Positions 1-5,058 of a DNA stretch of 5,059 bases are shown here, in pieces. The translations under genes and the position numbers were made by a program. Below the pieces are notes generated by a model. It was not told the DNA's origin. It made no database searches and saw only the letters and a program-made list of their open reading frames with translations. How positions within the stretch are numbered: the first letter of the stretch is position 1; every line of letters starts with the position of its first letter. The stretch is from Comamonadaceae bacterium (GTDB lineage Bacteria > Pseudomonadota > Gammaproteobacteria > Burkholderiales > Burkholderiaceae_C), in assembly GCA_947460165.1 (NCBI GenBank), contig CANHKH010000280.1, forward strand, positions 1-5,059, given 5' to 3'.

Positions 1-1
1 C

Positions 2-406
2 GAGTTGCACAGCGTCTTCATGCGCAGCGCCGTGCCTGTCATGGTCGACCACATGGGCCGGGTGGACGCGGCACTGGGGGTGGCGGGCCAAGACTTTCAA
101 GGCCTCATCAAACTGCTGCGCGCGCCGCACATGCACGTCAAGGTCAGCGGCATAGACCGGGTGGACCCCCGACCGCCCCAGCAGTGGCCACAAGACGCGC
201 CCTACTCGGCCGGGGTGGTGCTGGCCAGTCACCTGCTCAGCGAGTTCCCCGATCGCTGCGTGTGGGGCACGGACTGGCCCCACCCCAACCACACCCACAT
301 TCCAGACGACGGTCAGCTGGTCGATGCCTTGGCGCACATCGCCCCCAGCCCCGCACAGCTTGAGCGCTTGCTGGTGGACAACCCCGCCGCTTTCTACCGT
401 TTTTAA
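2..406 (+). CDS. LigI-like amidohydrolase (2-pyrone-4,6-dicarboxylate lactonase family), 3' part
   Basis: This is the C-terminal 134 residues of a cytoplasmic amidohydrolase-superfamily (PF04909) TIM-barrel hydrolase. The reading frame is open to the left edge, so the N-terminal half, with the HxH motif expected on strand 1, is outside the window. Visible signatures are VDHMGR (residues 15-20 of the fragment), KVSGIDR (47-53) and VWGTDWPHPN (87-96). In LigI, from memory, the DHMGR His and Arg, the SG-x-DR Arg and the GTDWPH Asp bind substrate or form the active site, and their spacing here matches. LigI hydrolyses 2-pyrone-4,6-dicarboxylate in protocatechuate 4,5-cleavage and gallate pathways. 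The family is broad and other lactones or aromatic acids are possible substrates, so I give no symbol. It ends with TAA 10 nt before the dehydrogenase gene, consistent with one operon. Confidence 0.85.
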   Translation, partial: ELHSVFMRSAVPVMVDHMGRVDAALGVAGQDFQGLIKLLRAPHMHVKVSGIDRVDPRPPQQWPQDAPYSAGVVLASHLLSEFPDRCVWGTDWPHPNHTHIPDDGQLVDALAHIAPSPAQLERLLVDNPAAFYRF

Positions 407-416
407 GACTGCACGC

Positions 417-1238
417 ATGACGAGTCATTCAAGTTCAAGCCCCGGTCGGCTGGCCGGCAAAACCGTGTTGGTCTCAGGCGCCGGGTCGGTGGGGCCGGGC
501 TGGGGCAATGGCCGGGCCGTGGCGGTGCGCTTTGCCCAAGAGGGCGCATTGGTGATGGGGCTGGACCGCGAGCCCGAGCGCATGCGCGAGACCGCCGAGA
601 TGGTGGCCGCCGTGGGTGGGCAGTTCCATGCGCTGGCCTGCGACGTGACCGACAGCGCCAGCCTGGCCGCCGCCGTGCAAGCGTGCGTGCAGACGCTGGG
701 CCGCATCGATGTGCTGGTCAACAACGTGGGCGGCTCGGCCAAGGGCGGCCCGGTGGAGATGAGCGAGGAAATTTGGGACGCGCAAATCGACCACAACCTC
801 AAAAGCGTGTTTTTGGCCTGCAAGCATGTGCTGCCCCACATGCTGGCGCAGGGCTCGGGCAACATCATCAATGTGTCTTCCACCTCCGGCCTGCGCTGGA
901 CGGGCGCTGCTCAAATTGCTTACGCCGCCACCAAGGCGGCGGTGATCCAGTTCTCCCGCGTGCTCGCCGTGCAGTACGCAGCCCAGGGCCTGCGCGTGAA
1001 CACCGTGGTGCCGGGCCAGCTGCACACGCCCATGGTCGAGCACCGCCTGGCGGGCCAGCGCGCCGGTGGCGATGTGCAAGCCCTGCTGGCCCAGCGCCAG
1101 TCGCGCATTCCGCTGCCCTTCATGGGCGACGGCCGGGACACCGCCAACGCGGCTTTGTTTTTGGCCTCGGACGAGTCGCGCTTTGTGACCGGCACCGAAA
1201 TCGTGGTCGACGGCGGCATGTCTGTGCGCTGCGACTGA
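417..1238 (+). CDS. Short-chain dehydrogenase/reductase (SDR), NAD(P)-dependent
   Basis: A 273-residue classical SDR of normal family length, expected to oxidise an alcohol or reduce a ketone/aldehyde in the cytoplasm. The Rossmann glycine motif is a lengthened variant, GAGSVGPGWGNG (residues 21-32), instead of the common TGxxxGIG. D50, at the end of beta-2 (GLD), suggests NAD rather than NADP, since Asp there pairs with the adenosine ribose hydroxyls. Further marks are DV (76-77), NNVG (102-105) and the catalytic set N127, S155 (NVSS), Y169 and K173 (YAATK). The C-terminal VTGTEIVVDGG is the usual SDR end. ATG 417 is chosen because the frame open further upstream overlaps the amidohydrolase gene, and this start gives the normal short lead before the first beta strand. 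The Shine-Dalgarno is weak, so coupling to the upstream gene is plausible. The substrate is unknown; the neighbours suggest an intermediate of aromatic or carboxylic acid breakdown. Confidence 0.93.
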   Translation: MTSHSSSSPGRLAGKTVLVSGAGSVGPGWGNGRAVAVRFAQEGALVMGLDREPERMRETAEMVAAVGGQFHALACDVTDSASLAAAVQACVQTLGRIDVLVNNVGGSAKGGPVEMSEEIWDAQIDHNLKSVFLACKHVLPHMLAQGSGNIINVSSTSGLRWTGAAQIAYAATKAAVIQFSRVLAVQYAAQGLRVNTVVPGQLHTPMVEHRLAGQRAGGDVQALLAQRQSRIPLPFMGDGRDTANAALFLASDESRFVTGTEIVVDGGMSVRCD

Positions 1239-1261
1239 CCCCCCTTTTTTGTTTCCTATTT

Positions 1262-1266
1262 GGAGA
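1262..1266 (+). promoter_or_regulatory. Ribosome binding site for the TTT receptor gene
   Basis: GGAGA lies 6 nt before ATG 1273. It is the best Shine-Dalgarno match in the operon and decides the start. The in-frame TTG at 1249 lies upstream of this site and is not a credible start. The strong site fits the high level at which solute-binding proteins are usually made. Confidence 0.75.
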
Positions 1267-1272
1267 AAAGTC

Positions 1273-2259
1273 ATGCGGTATTTTTTAAAGCCACAGCGCT
1301 CCTTGGCGCTGCTTGTTGCAACGGTGCTGCTGGCCGCCTCGGCCTGGGCCCAGCCCCAGCCTCAAGCCAAGACCGTGCGCATGCTCATTGCCTTCCCGCC
1401 AGGCGGCCCTGTGGACTTTGTGGGCCGCGCCCTGGCCGAGGGCATGGCCAAAGAGCTGGGCCAGCCGGTCATGGTGGAAAACAGGGCCGGCGGCAACGGC
1501 GCGGTGGCGGCCGAGGCAGTCATTCGCGCGCCCGCCGATGGAAGCACCGTCTGGCTCACCAGCGTGGGGGCGGTGGCCATCAATCCAGCGCTCTATGACA
1601 AACTGCCCTACGACCCGCCGCGCGATTTGGCCCCGGTGTCCTTGGTGGTCAACAACGTGGAGGTGCTGGTGGTCAACAGCAAATCGCCCTGGGCCACAGG
1701 GGCCGACATGGTGGCTGCGGCCCGCACGCCAGGCAACAAGCCCTTGACCATGGCTTCCTCAGGCACCGGCAGCGTGCCGCACTTGGCGGCAGAGCAGCTC
1801 AGCGATGCGGCCAAAATCGATTTGGTGCACGTGCCCTACAAAGGCGCGGCTCCCGCGCTCAACGATGTCATGGCCGGCCACGTGAGTGGCTTTTTTGGCG
1901 ACATTCCCGGCCTCATTGGCTTTGTGCGTTCGGGCCAATTGCGGCCCATAGGCATTGCGGCGGCCAAGCGCCACCCCTTGCTGCCCGAGGTCAAGACCTT
2001 TGAGGAAATGGGCATCAAGGGCATGGATTCGGACAACTGGTACGCGCTGTTCACCACCCGCGGCACGCCTGCAGCCGAGGTCGAGCGCCTGAACAAGGCC
2101 GTGCGCGCCGCACTGGCGAGCGAGCCCATTCGCAGCAAGCTCACCAACTCGGGCGCGCAGCCTGCTGCGTCGTCGCCCGCCGAGTTGGCCGCCTTGCTCA
2201 AGTCAGATTCTGAAAAATGGGCGCGCATGGTGCGGGCCAAAAACATCAAACCGGACTGA
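1273..2259 (+). CDS. Tripartite tricarboxylate transporter (TTT/Bug family) periplasmic substrate-binding protein
   Basis: A 328-residue extracytoplasmic receptor of the TctC/Bug family (PF03970), of usual length. Residues 1-26 are a Sec signal peptide: R and K near the N terminus, a hydrophobic core at about 11-22, and an AWA|Q signal peptidase I site after A26. Family marks follow: FPPGGPVDFVGR (41-52), VENRAGGNG (68-76), a PADG turn (87-90), SSGTGSVPHLAAE (162-174), HVPYKGAAPALNDVMAG (186-202) and the C-terminal lobe with a late MGIKGMD. The protein binds a carboxylate-type ligand in the periplasm and normally hands it to TctA/TctB-type membrane subunits. None are in the window, so it is an orphan receptor here, as most Bug proteins in Burkholderiales are. 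It lies 34 nt after the SDR gene and 4 nt before the next gene. Ligand identity cannot be read from the sequence, but operon membership suggests the substrate of this pathway. Confidence 0.95.
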   Translation: MRYFLKPQRSLALLVATVLLAASAWAQPQPQAKTVRMLIAFPPGGPVDFVGRALAEGMAKELGQPVMVENRAGGNGAVAAEAVIRAPADGSTVWLTSVGAVAINPALYDKLPYDPPRDLAPVSLVVNNVEVLVVNSKSPWATGADMVAAARTPGNKPLTMASSGTGSVPHLAAEQLSDAAKIDLVHVPYKGAAPALNDVMAGHVSGFFGDIPGLIGFVRSGQLRPIGIAAAKRHPLLPEVKTFEEMGIKGMDSDNWYALFTTRGTPAAEVERLNKAVRAALASEPIRSKLTNSGAQPAASSPAELAALLKSDSEKWARMVRAKNIKPD

Positions 2260-2263
2260 CACC

Positions 2264-2779
2264 ATGCGCTTGCCCCCCATCACCCCGGGCAGCCAGCCCG
2301 AGCTGGCCGACATTGAGGCCCGCATCCTGGCCGAGCGCGGTCGCATCTCGCCGCTCTACCAGGTGCTGCTCAACAGCCCCGCCGTGGCCCACGGCTGGGA
2401 GCAAATGTTGTCTGCGGTGCGCAACCGCAGCAGCGTGCCCGCTCACCTGCGCGAGCTGGCCATTTTGCGGGTGGCTGTGCTCAACGGCGCCCACTACGAA
2501 TTCGAGGCCCACGCGCCCATTGCCTTGGCTGCAGGCCTGAGCGCGCAAGCCCTAGAGGCCGTGCGCCAGCAGCCCCTCAGCACGGCTCAGCTCTCGCCCC
2601 AAGAGCAGCTGGTGCTGGAGTTGACCGACGCCATGACCCGCGAGATCGTGGTGCCCGACGCGCTCTACGCGCGCATTCAGGCCGAGTTTGGCAGCCGCAC
2701 CCAGCTCGACCTGGTGGCCACCGTGGCGGCCTACAACATGGTCTCGCGCTTGCTGGTGGCGCTGCACATTGGCCACTGA
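2264..2779 (+). CDS. Carboxymuconolactone decarboxylase-family protein (AhpD-like fold, no CxxC)
   Basis: A 171-residue, mostly helical protein of the CMD/AhpD-like superfamily (PF02627). The diagnostic stretch runs from residue 62 to 83: LRELAILRVAVLNGAHYEFE followed by AH, with E64, R69, Y78, E79 and H83 at the conserved places. It resembles the CMD subgroup with a YE(W/F)xxH motif rather than AhpD. The CxxC disulfide pair of AhpD peroxidases is missing, so thiol-peroxidase activity is unlikely. A lactone decarboxylase or related ring-acid role fits the LigI-like and SDR neighbours, but many members of this subgroup have no assigned reaction. ATG 2264 follows the receptor stop by only 4 nt and has no clear Shine-Dalgarno, so translation is probably coupled to the upstream gene. 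The transposable element insertion lies 24 nt beyond its stop. Confidence 0.9.
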   Translation: MRLPPITPGSQPELADIEARILAERGRISPLYQVLLNSPAVAHGWEQMLSAVRNRSSVPAHLRELAILRVAVLNGAHYEFEAHAPIALAAGLSAQALEAVRQQPLSTAQLSPQEQLVLELTDAMTREIVVPDALYARIQAEFGSRTQLDLVATVAAYNMVSRLLVALHIGH

Positions 2780-2803
2780 GCCCTTCACCTTGAACCTTCG
2801 GCA

Positions 2804-2808
2804 TTGAA
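2804..2808 (+). repeat. Left copy of the target-site duplication TTGAA
   Basis: TTGAA abuts the left terminal inverted repeat, and an identical TTGAA at 3044-3048 abuts the right one. An exact 5-bp direct repeat just outside inverted repeats is the normal footprint of transposition. TTGAA is nearly palindromic (its reverse complement is TTCAA), so it could be misread as an extension of the inverted repeat with one mismatch. As a direct repeat it is perfect. Confidence 0.75.
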
Positions 2809-2824
2809 CCTAAACCCGGCAGTT
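2809..2824 (+). repeat. Left terminal inverted repeat of the MITE-like element
   Basis: CCTAAACCCGGCAGTT is the inverted partner of 3028-3043 with 15 of 16 positions matching; the only difference is C at position 7 here against T in the partner read outward-in. The similarity ends sharply after the 16th base. Confidence 0.8.
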
Positions 2825-2953
2825 AGCCGCTTGCTTCCGCTGGAAAAACTTTATGAATCAAACACTTGCGCCCACGACGATCTTCACCTCATGGGTGAAA
2901 GCGCTGCACGGCCGCAGGTCTGCCGCTTCAGGCCTCTGGCGTTGTTGCTCGCA

Positions 2954-2978
2954 CCCCCCGGACAGGCAGTCCGGGGGG
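2954..2978. repeat. Perfect 10-bp GC hairpin inside the element
   Basis: CCCCCCGGAC (2954-2963) pairs exactly with GTCCGGGGGG (2969-2978) around a 5-nt loop AGGCA. It is the strongest secondary structure in the window. No T-run follows on either strand, so it is not a standard intrinsic terminator. In the operon transcript it lies between genes four and five and could slow polymerase or shield an mRNA 3' end. Confidence 0.85.
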
Positions 2979-3027
2979 CACTCGCGCCTAGCCAGAGACC
3001 TGCTTCGTCAGCCCCTCGGCCGCGCCC

Positions 3028-3043
3028 AACTGCCGGATTTAGG
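3028..3043 (-). repeat. Right terminal inverted repeat of the MITE-like element
   Basis: AACTGCCGGATTTAGG is the inverted copy of 2809-2824 with one mismatch. Its last three bases, AGG, also sit at ribosome-binding distance from the next start codon. Confidence 0.8.
3041..3043 (+). promoter_or_regulatory. Possible ribosome binding site made by the element's right end
   Basis: AGG, the outer three bases of the right inverted repeat, lies 9 nt before ATG 3053. The host sequence between the element and the ATG (TTGAACCCC) has no purine-rich stretch, and neither does the inferred pre-insertion sequence (CTTCGGCATTGAACCCC). It is a short, weak match. Confidence 0.35.
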
Positions 3044-3048
3044 TTGAA
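3044..3048 (+). repeat. Right copy of the target-site duplication TTGAA
   Basis: Identical to 2804-2808 and directly next to the right terminal inverted repeat. It lies 4 nt before the ATG of the fifth gene, so the insertion point is almost on top of that gene's translation start region. Confidence 0.75.
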
Positions 3049-3052
3049 CCCC

Positions 3053-3691
3053 ATGGCTTTGACGCATTGCATTTTCTTGGAGCTGCACCTGCCTCCCGCG
3101 CAGCTCCCAGCTGCCCACGCCGCCCTGCAGGCCTTGGGCGCCCAGTCTGCCTGGCCGCTGCGCACCGAGCGCCTGGCTTACCGGGCCGCAGAGCAGCTGT
3201 TTTTTGCCTACTTGAGGCTGGACCAGGCGCAAGAGCTGGTGGCCGCCGACATGCACGGCCTGCAAGCGGCTTGGTCCCGCCTGGCCCCCGGCTTGCCGGC
3301 CGTGCAAGCGAGCCGGCTGGAGCAAGGGCTGAGCGTGGCCGGCCACGACAGTGGCCAGCCGCCCCTTCACCACTACGTGGTGGAGACCGACCCGGCACCC
3401 GGCTGGCTGGATGAAATCTTGCACTGGTACGACCAAGAGCACATGCCCGGCTTGTCGGGCGTGCCGGGCTGCACGCTGGCCCAGCGCTTCATCAACCATG
3501 ACGCCGGCCCCCGCTCTCACGCGTGCTACAGCCTGATGACCGAGGACACCCTGGGCTCACCCCCTTGGATGGCCGTTCGCAACTCCGATTGGAGCAGCCG
3601 CTGCCGGCCGCATTTCACCAACACCCGGCGCACCATGATGGCGGTGTGGCCTGCGCCTGCCTTGCACGAGGCTGGCGAGGCGGGTGGCTGA
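3053..3691 (+). CDS. Dimeric alpha/beta-barrel (EthD/muconolactone isomerase-like) protein, function unknown
   Basis: A 212-residue soluble protein with no signal peptide or membrane segment. The C-terminal half has a ferredoxin-like dimeric alpha/beta-barrel pattern: a strand HHYVVETD (106-113), a helix DEILHWYDQEHMPGLSGVPG (120-139), then strands TLAQRFI (141-147) and SHACYSLM (155-162), and an end helix from about SPPW (169-172). The WYDxEHxPxLxxVPG motif is common in EthD-like and related small catabolic proteins. The N-terminal half (strand THCIFLELHL, then helices) may be a second, divergent copy of the fold. ATG 3053 is preferred: the frame stays open back to TTG 2804, but that part lies wholly within the inserted element. 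It is probably the last operon gene, now separated by the element. A role in handling a pathway intermediate is inferred from context; no reaction can be assigned. Confidence 0.75.
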   Translation: MALTHCIFLELHLPPAQLPAAHAALQALGAQSAWPLRTERLAYRAAEQLFFAYLRLDQAQELVAADMHGLQAAWSRLAPGLPAVQASRLEQGLSVAGHDSGQPPLHHYVVETDPAPGWLDEILHWYDQEHMPGLSGVPGCTLAQRFINHDAGPRSHACYSLMTEDTLGSPPWMAVRNSDWSSRCRPHFTNTRRTMMAVWPAPALHEAGEAGG

Positions 3692-3707
3692 TCACGCTGG
3701 CTGCATA

Positions 3708-3739
3708 GCCTGATCGCCTGTCTCTAGGCCAATTCAGGC
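3708..3739. terminator. Nested hairpin between convergent genes, possible bidirectional terminator
   Basis: The outer stem GCCTGA/TCAGGC (3708-3713 with 3734-3739) encloses an inner stem GCCT/AGGC (3716-3719 with 3726-3729) and a 6-nt loop. It sits between the stop of the plus-strand operon (3691) and the stop of the response regulator, whose stop codon lies in the right arm. There is no T-run on either strand, so intrinsic termination would be poor. The convergent position is the main support. Confidence 0.3.
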
Positions 3740-4477
3740 AAACGTGATGGGCACGCACAGCTGGTAGCCCACGCCCCACACCGATTTGATGGCCGGCTCG
3801 GCATGGGGCGGCTGGACCGCCTTGAATTTTTTGCGCAGCCTGGCCACCACCTCTTCCAGGGCGTGTTTGGTCAAGGTCGTGTCTTCGGTTTGCCCTTGAT
3901 CGATGAGGTCGCACAGCACGCTGGAGTCCAGCAGGTTGTCCTGGGCCTGGATCAAGGCCACCAGCAGCGCTTTTTCGCGGTGGGTCAGGCGCAGCTTTTG
4001 GTCGGAATCGGGACCGGTCAGGGTGCGGTCGCGCAGGTTCATCACCCAGTCCTGGTCCGCGCTGTGAGAGTGCAGGCGCCGGCCCAGGCTTTGCAGCACC
4101 ATCACCAACTCGTCAGGGGCCACGGGTTTGGTCATGTAAATGTCCGCGCCGCCTTCCCGATAGCCGCTCAAGCGGTCGTTGAGCGCCACGCGGGCGGTCA
4201 TCATGACGATGGCCGCCTGCGGCAGGGCTTGCCGCACGCGCCGGCTCAGGCTCAGGCCGCTCTCGCCGGGCAGGTTCCAGTCGAGCACGTACAAGTCAAA
4301 GTAGGTCTGGGCCATCAGGTCGTCCAAGCCACTGGCACTGTTGGCCACATGGACGATGAAGCCTTGTTGGCTCAGGTGCAGTTCAACCTCCTCGCGCAAC
4401 AAACGGTCGTCTTCCACCAGGGCCACCACCAAAGGACGGGCGTGTTGTGGTTTTTGGGGGGAAAGCAGGGCTGTCAT
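3734..4477 (-). CDS. OmpR/PhoB-family response regulator
   Basis: A 247-residue two-component regulator. The receiver domain spans about residues 16-132 with the full phosphorylation set: acidic pocket E22-D23-D24, phosphoacceptor D66 (VLDWNLPG), switch T94 (MMTA) and K117-P118. The C-terminal winged-helix DNA-binding domain covers about 145-242, with LTHREKALL (164-172), the recognition region TKHALEEVVARLRKKF (203-218) and the wing hairpin IKSVWGVGYQL (230-240). It acts as a DNA-binding transcription factor in the cytoplasm once phosphorylated by its partner kinase. A 15-residue tail precedes the first receiver strand, slightly longer than usual. ATG 4477 overlaps the kinase stop in an ATGA junction and has no clear Shine-Dalgarno, so translation is probably coupled. 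Its target genes are not evident, and it faces the catabolic operon tail to tail. Confidence 0.95.
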   Translation of the reverse strand: MTALLSPQKPQHARPLVVALVEDDRLLREEVELHLSQQGFIVHVANSASGLDDLMAQTYFDLYVLDWNLPGESGLSLSRRVRQALPQAAIVMMTARVALNDRLSGYREGGADIYMTKPVAPDELVMVLQSLGRRLHSHSADQDWVMNLRDRTLTGPDSDQKLRLTHREKALLVALIQAQDNLLDSSVLCDLIDQGQTEDTTLTKHALEEVVARLRKKFKAVQPPHAEPAIKSVWGVGYQLCVPITFA

Positions 4478-5058
4478 GCGGGTACCAGAAGCGTGAAGAA
4501 AACTTGACCGTCGGCGTGGCGGTAAGAAATATGCGCGCCAATTTTTTGGGCGGCGGTTTTCACCACGCTCAAGCCCAAGCCCATGCCGGGCTGGCTCTGT
4601 GCTTGCGGGTGGCGGTAATACCTGTCGAAGATGCGGGATGCCTCGGGCACGCTGTCGGGGTCCACATGGTTGCTGATTTCAAAGCGGGTGTAGAGCCCTT
4701 CAGGCGTGGGGCCTGGGCCGGCGCTGCCCTGGACCGGGTCGGCCAGTGGGCGGCTGACCTCGATGCAAATCGGGCGATCGCGCAAGGCGTATTTGCTGGC
4801 ATTGGTCATGAGGTTGTCGAGAATCACCGTCAGCAATTTACGGTCGCAGCAAAAGCTGGTTCCGGGGGCCACCTGCAGCTGCCACTGCTCGGGCCGGCTC
4901 ACCTCGCTGAGCAAGTCCTGGATCAAGTTACTTGCATCCAGGGGGCTGGGGCTGCTGGTGGCCGTGGAGCGTTCCATTTTATTGAAATGGGCCACCCGTT
5001 CAATGAGCTCATCCATGCGCCTGGTCGACAAGTCTATGCTTTGGATGCGCATCAGCCA
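4474..5058 (-). CDS. Sensor histidine kinase, C-terminal part
   Basis: The frame is open to the right edge, so the sensor region and the phospho-accepting His lie outside; numbering here is from the internal Met at 5052. Residues 1-29 are the end of the dimerisation helix pair (SIDLSTRRMDELIERVAHFN), which places the H-box just beyond the edge. The ATPase domain follows with the N box DNLMTNASKYA (79-89), F box RIFDRYYRH (140-148) and G2 box GMGLGLSVVK (156-165), ending in a TLLVPA strand. The usual G1 box DxGxG is absent: the place after strand FEISN (124-128) reads HVDPDSVPEAS. A similar loss occurs in some proteobacterial kinases that are still kinase-like. A Gly/Pro-rich loop (about 104-119) is also inserted. 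The stop overlaps the regulator ATG by 4 nt, so the two form one operon and a cognate pair. Confidence 0.93.
   Translation of the reverse strand, partial: WLMRIQSIDLSTRRMDELIERVAHFNKMERSTATSSPSPLDASNLIQDLLSEVSRPEQWQLQVAPGTSFCCDRKLLTVILDNLMTNASKYALRDRPICIEVSRPLADPVQGSAGPGPTPEGLYTRFEISNHVDPDSVPEASRIFDRYYRHPQAQSQPGMGLGLSVVKTAAQKIGAHISYRHADGQVFFTLLVPA

Larger units (their letters stand above)
2809..3043. mobile_element. MITE-like non-autonomous transposable element, 235 bp
   Basis: The left end CCTAAACCCGGCAGTT (2809-2824) is matched by the right end AACTGCCGGATTTAGG (3028-3043), an inverted repeat of 16 bp with one mismatch, flanked by TTGAA direct repeats. The element is too short for a transposase. 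It holds a GC-rich perfect hairpin (2954-2978), a 6-bp stem TTCACC/GGTGAA (2883-2899) and a 64-codon ORF of uncertain meaning. Termini beginning CC with a 4-5 bp AT-rich duplication resemble IS1380-family elements as I remember them, so a related full-length IS may mobilise it; this is inference. The element separates the fourth and fifth genes of the operon. Without it and one TTGAA copy the gap would be 33 nt. Confidence 0.8.
2853..3047 (+). other. 64-codon ORF inside the element, uncertain coding
   Basis: An ATG with GGAAAA 5 nt upstream, in a short AT-rich patch, opens a 64-residue frame. It crosses the strong hairpin and stops with TGA inside the right target duplication. The N-terminal part (MNQTLAPTTIFTSWVKALHG) looks protein-like. 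From about residue 33 the composition is dominated by R, Q, P and G, as expected from reading GC-rich hairpin sequence. It may be a relic of an ancestral IS gene start or chance. I do not recognise a family and do not call it a gene. Confidence 0.25.

Noticed and set aside
1239..1256. C6T6 run after the SDR stop as an intrinsic terminator
   Set aside because: The only upstream pairing is a weak GTCG/CGAC stem (1207-1210 with 1232-1235), and the receptor gene follows immediately with a strong ribosome site.
474..1274. Long minus-strand open frame opposite the SDR gene
   Set aside because: The translation is rich in H, R, A and G with no recognisable domain. It is the antisense shadow of a confident SDR gene in GC-rich DNA.
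2790..2811. Two direct copies of TTGAACCT (2790-2797 and 2804-2811) as a repeat array or operator
   Set aside because: The second copy is formed by the junction of the TTGAA duplication and the element's first bases, so the likeness to the first is probably chance.
2831..2857. Sigma-70 promoter (TTGCTT, 15 nt, TATGAA) in the element
   Set aside because: Spacing is short and both boxes match consensus poorly; not better than chance.
2804..3052. TTG 2804 as the true start of the fifth gene, giving a 295-residue protein
   Set aside because: The added 83 residues are encoded entirely by the inserted element and its flank, have low-complexity composition, and the TTG lacks a ribosome site.
3008..3520. 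170-codon minus-strand frame opposite the 212-residue gene
   Set aside because: No motif, strange composition (H, Q, G, R), and the plus-strand frame has domain-like features and a sensible operon position.
3803..4507. 234-codon plus-strand open frame opposite the response regulator
   Set aside because: Its composition is dominated by Q, H, V and G repeats typical of an antisense shadow. The minus strand carries an unmistakable OmpR-type protein.
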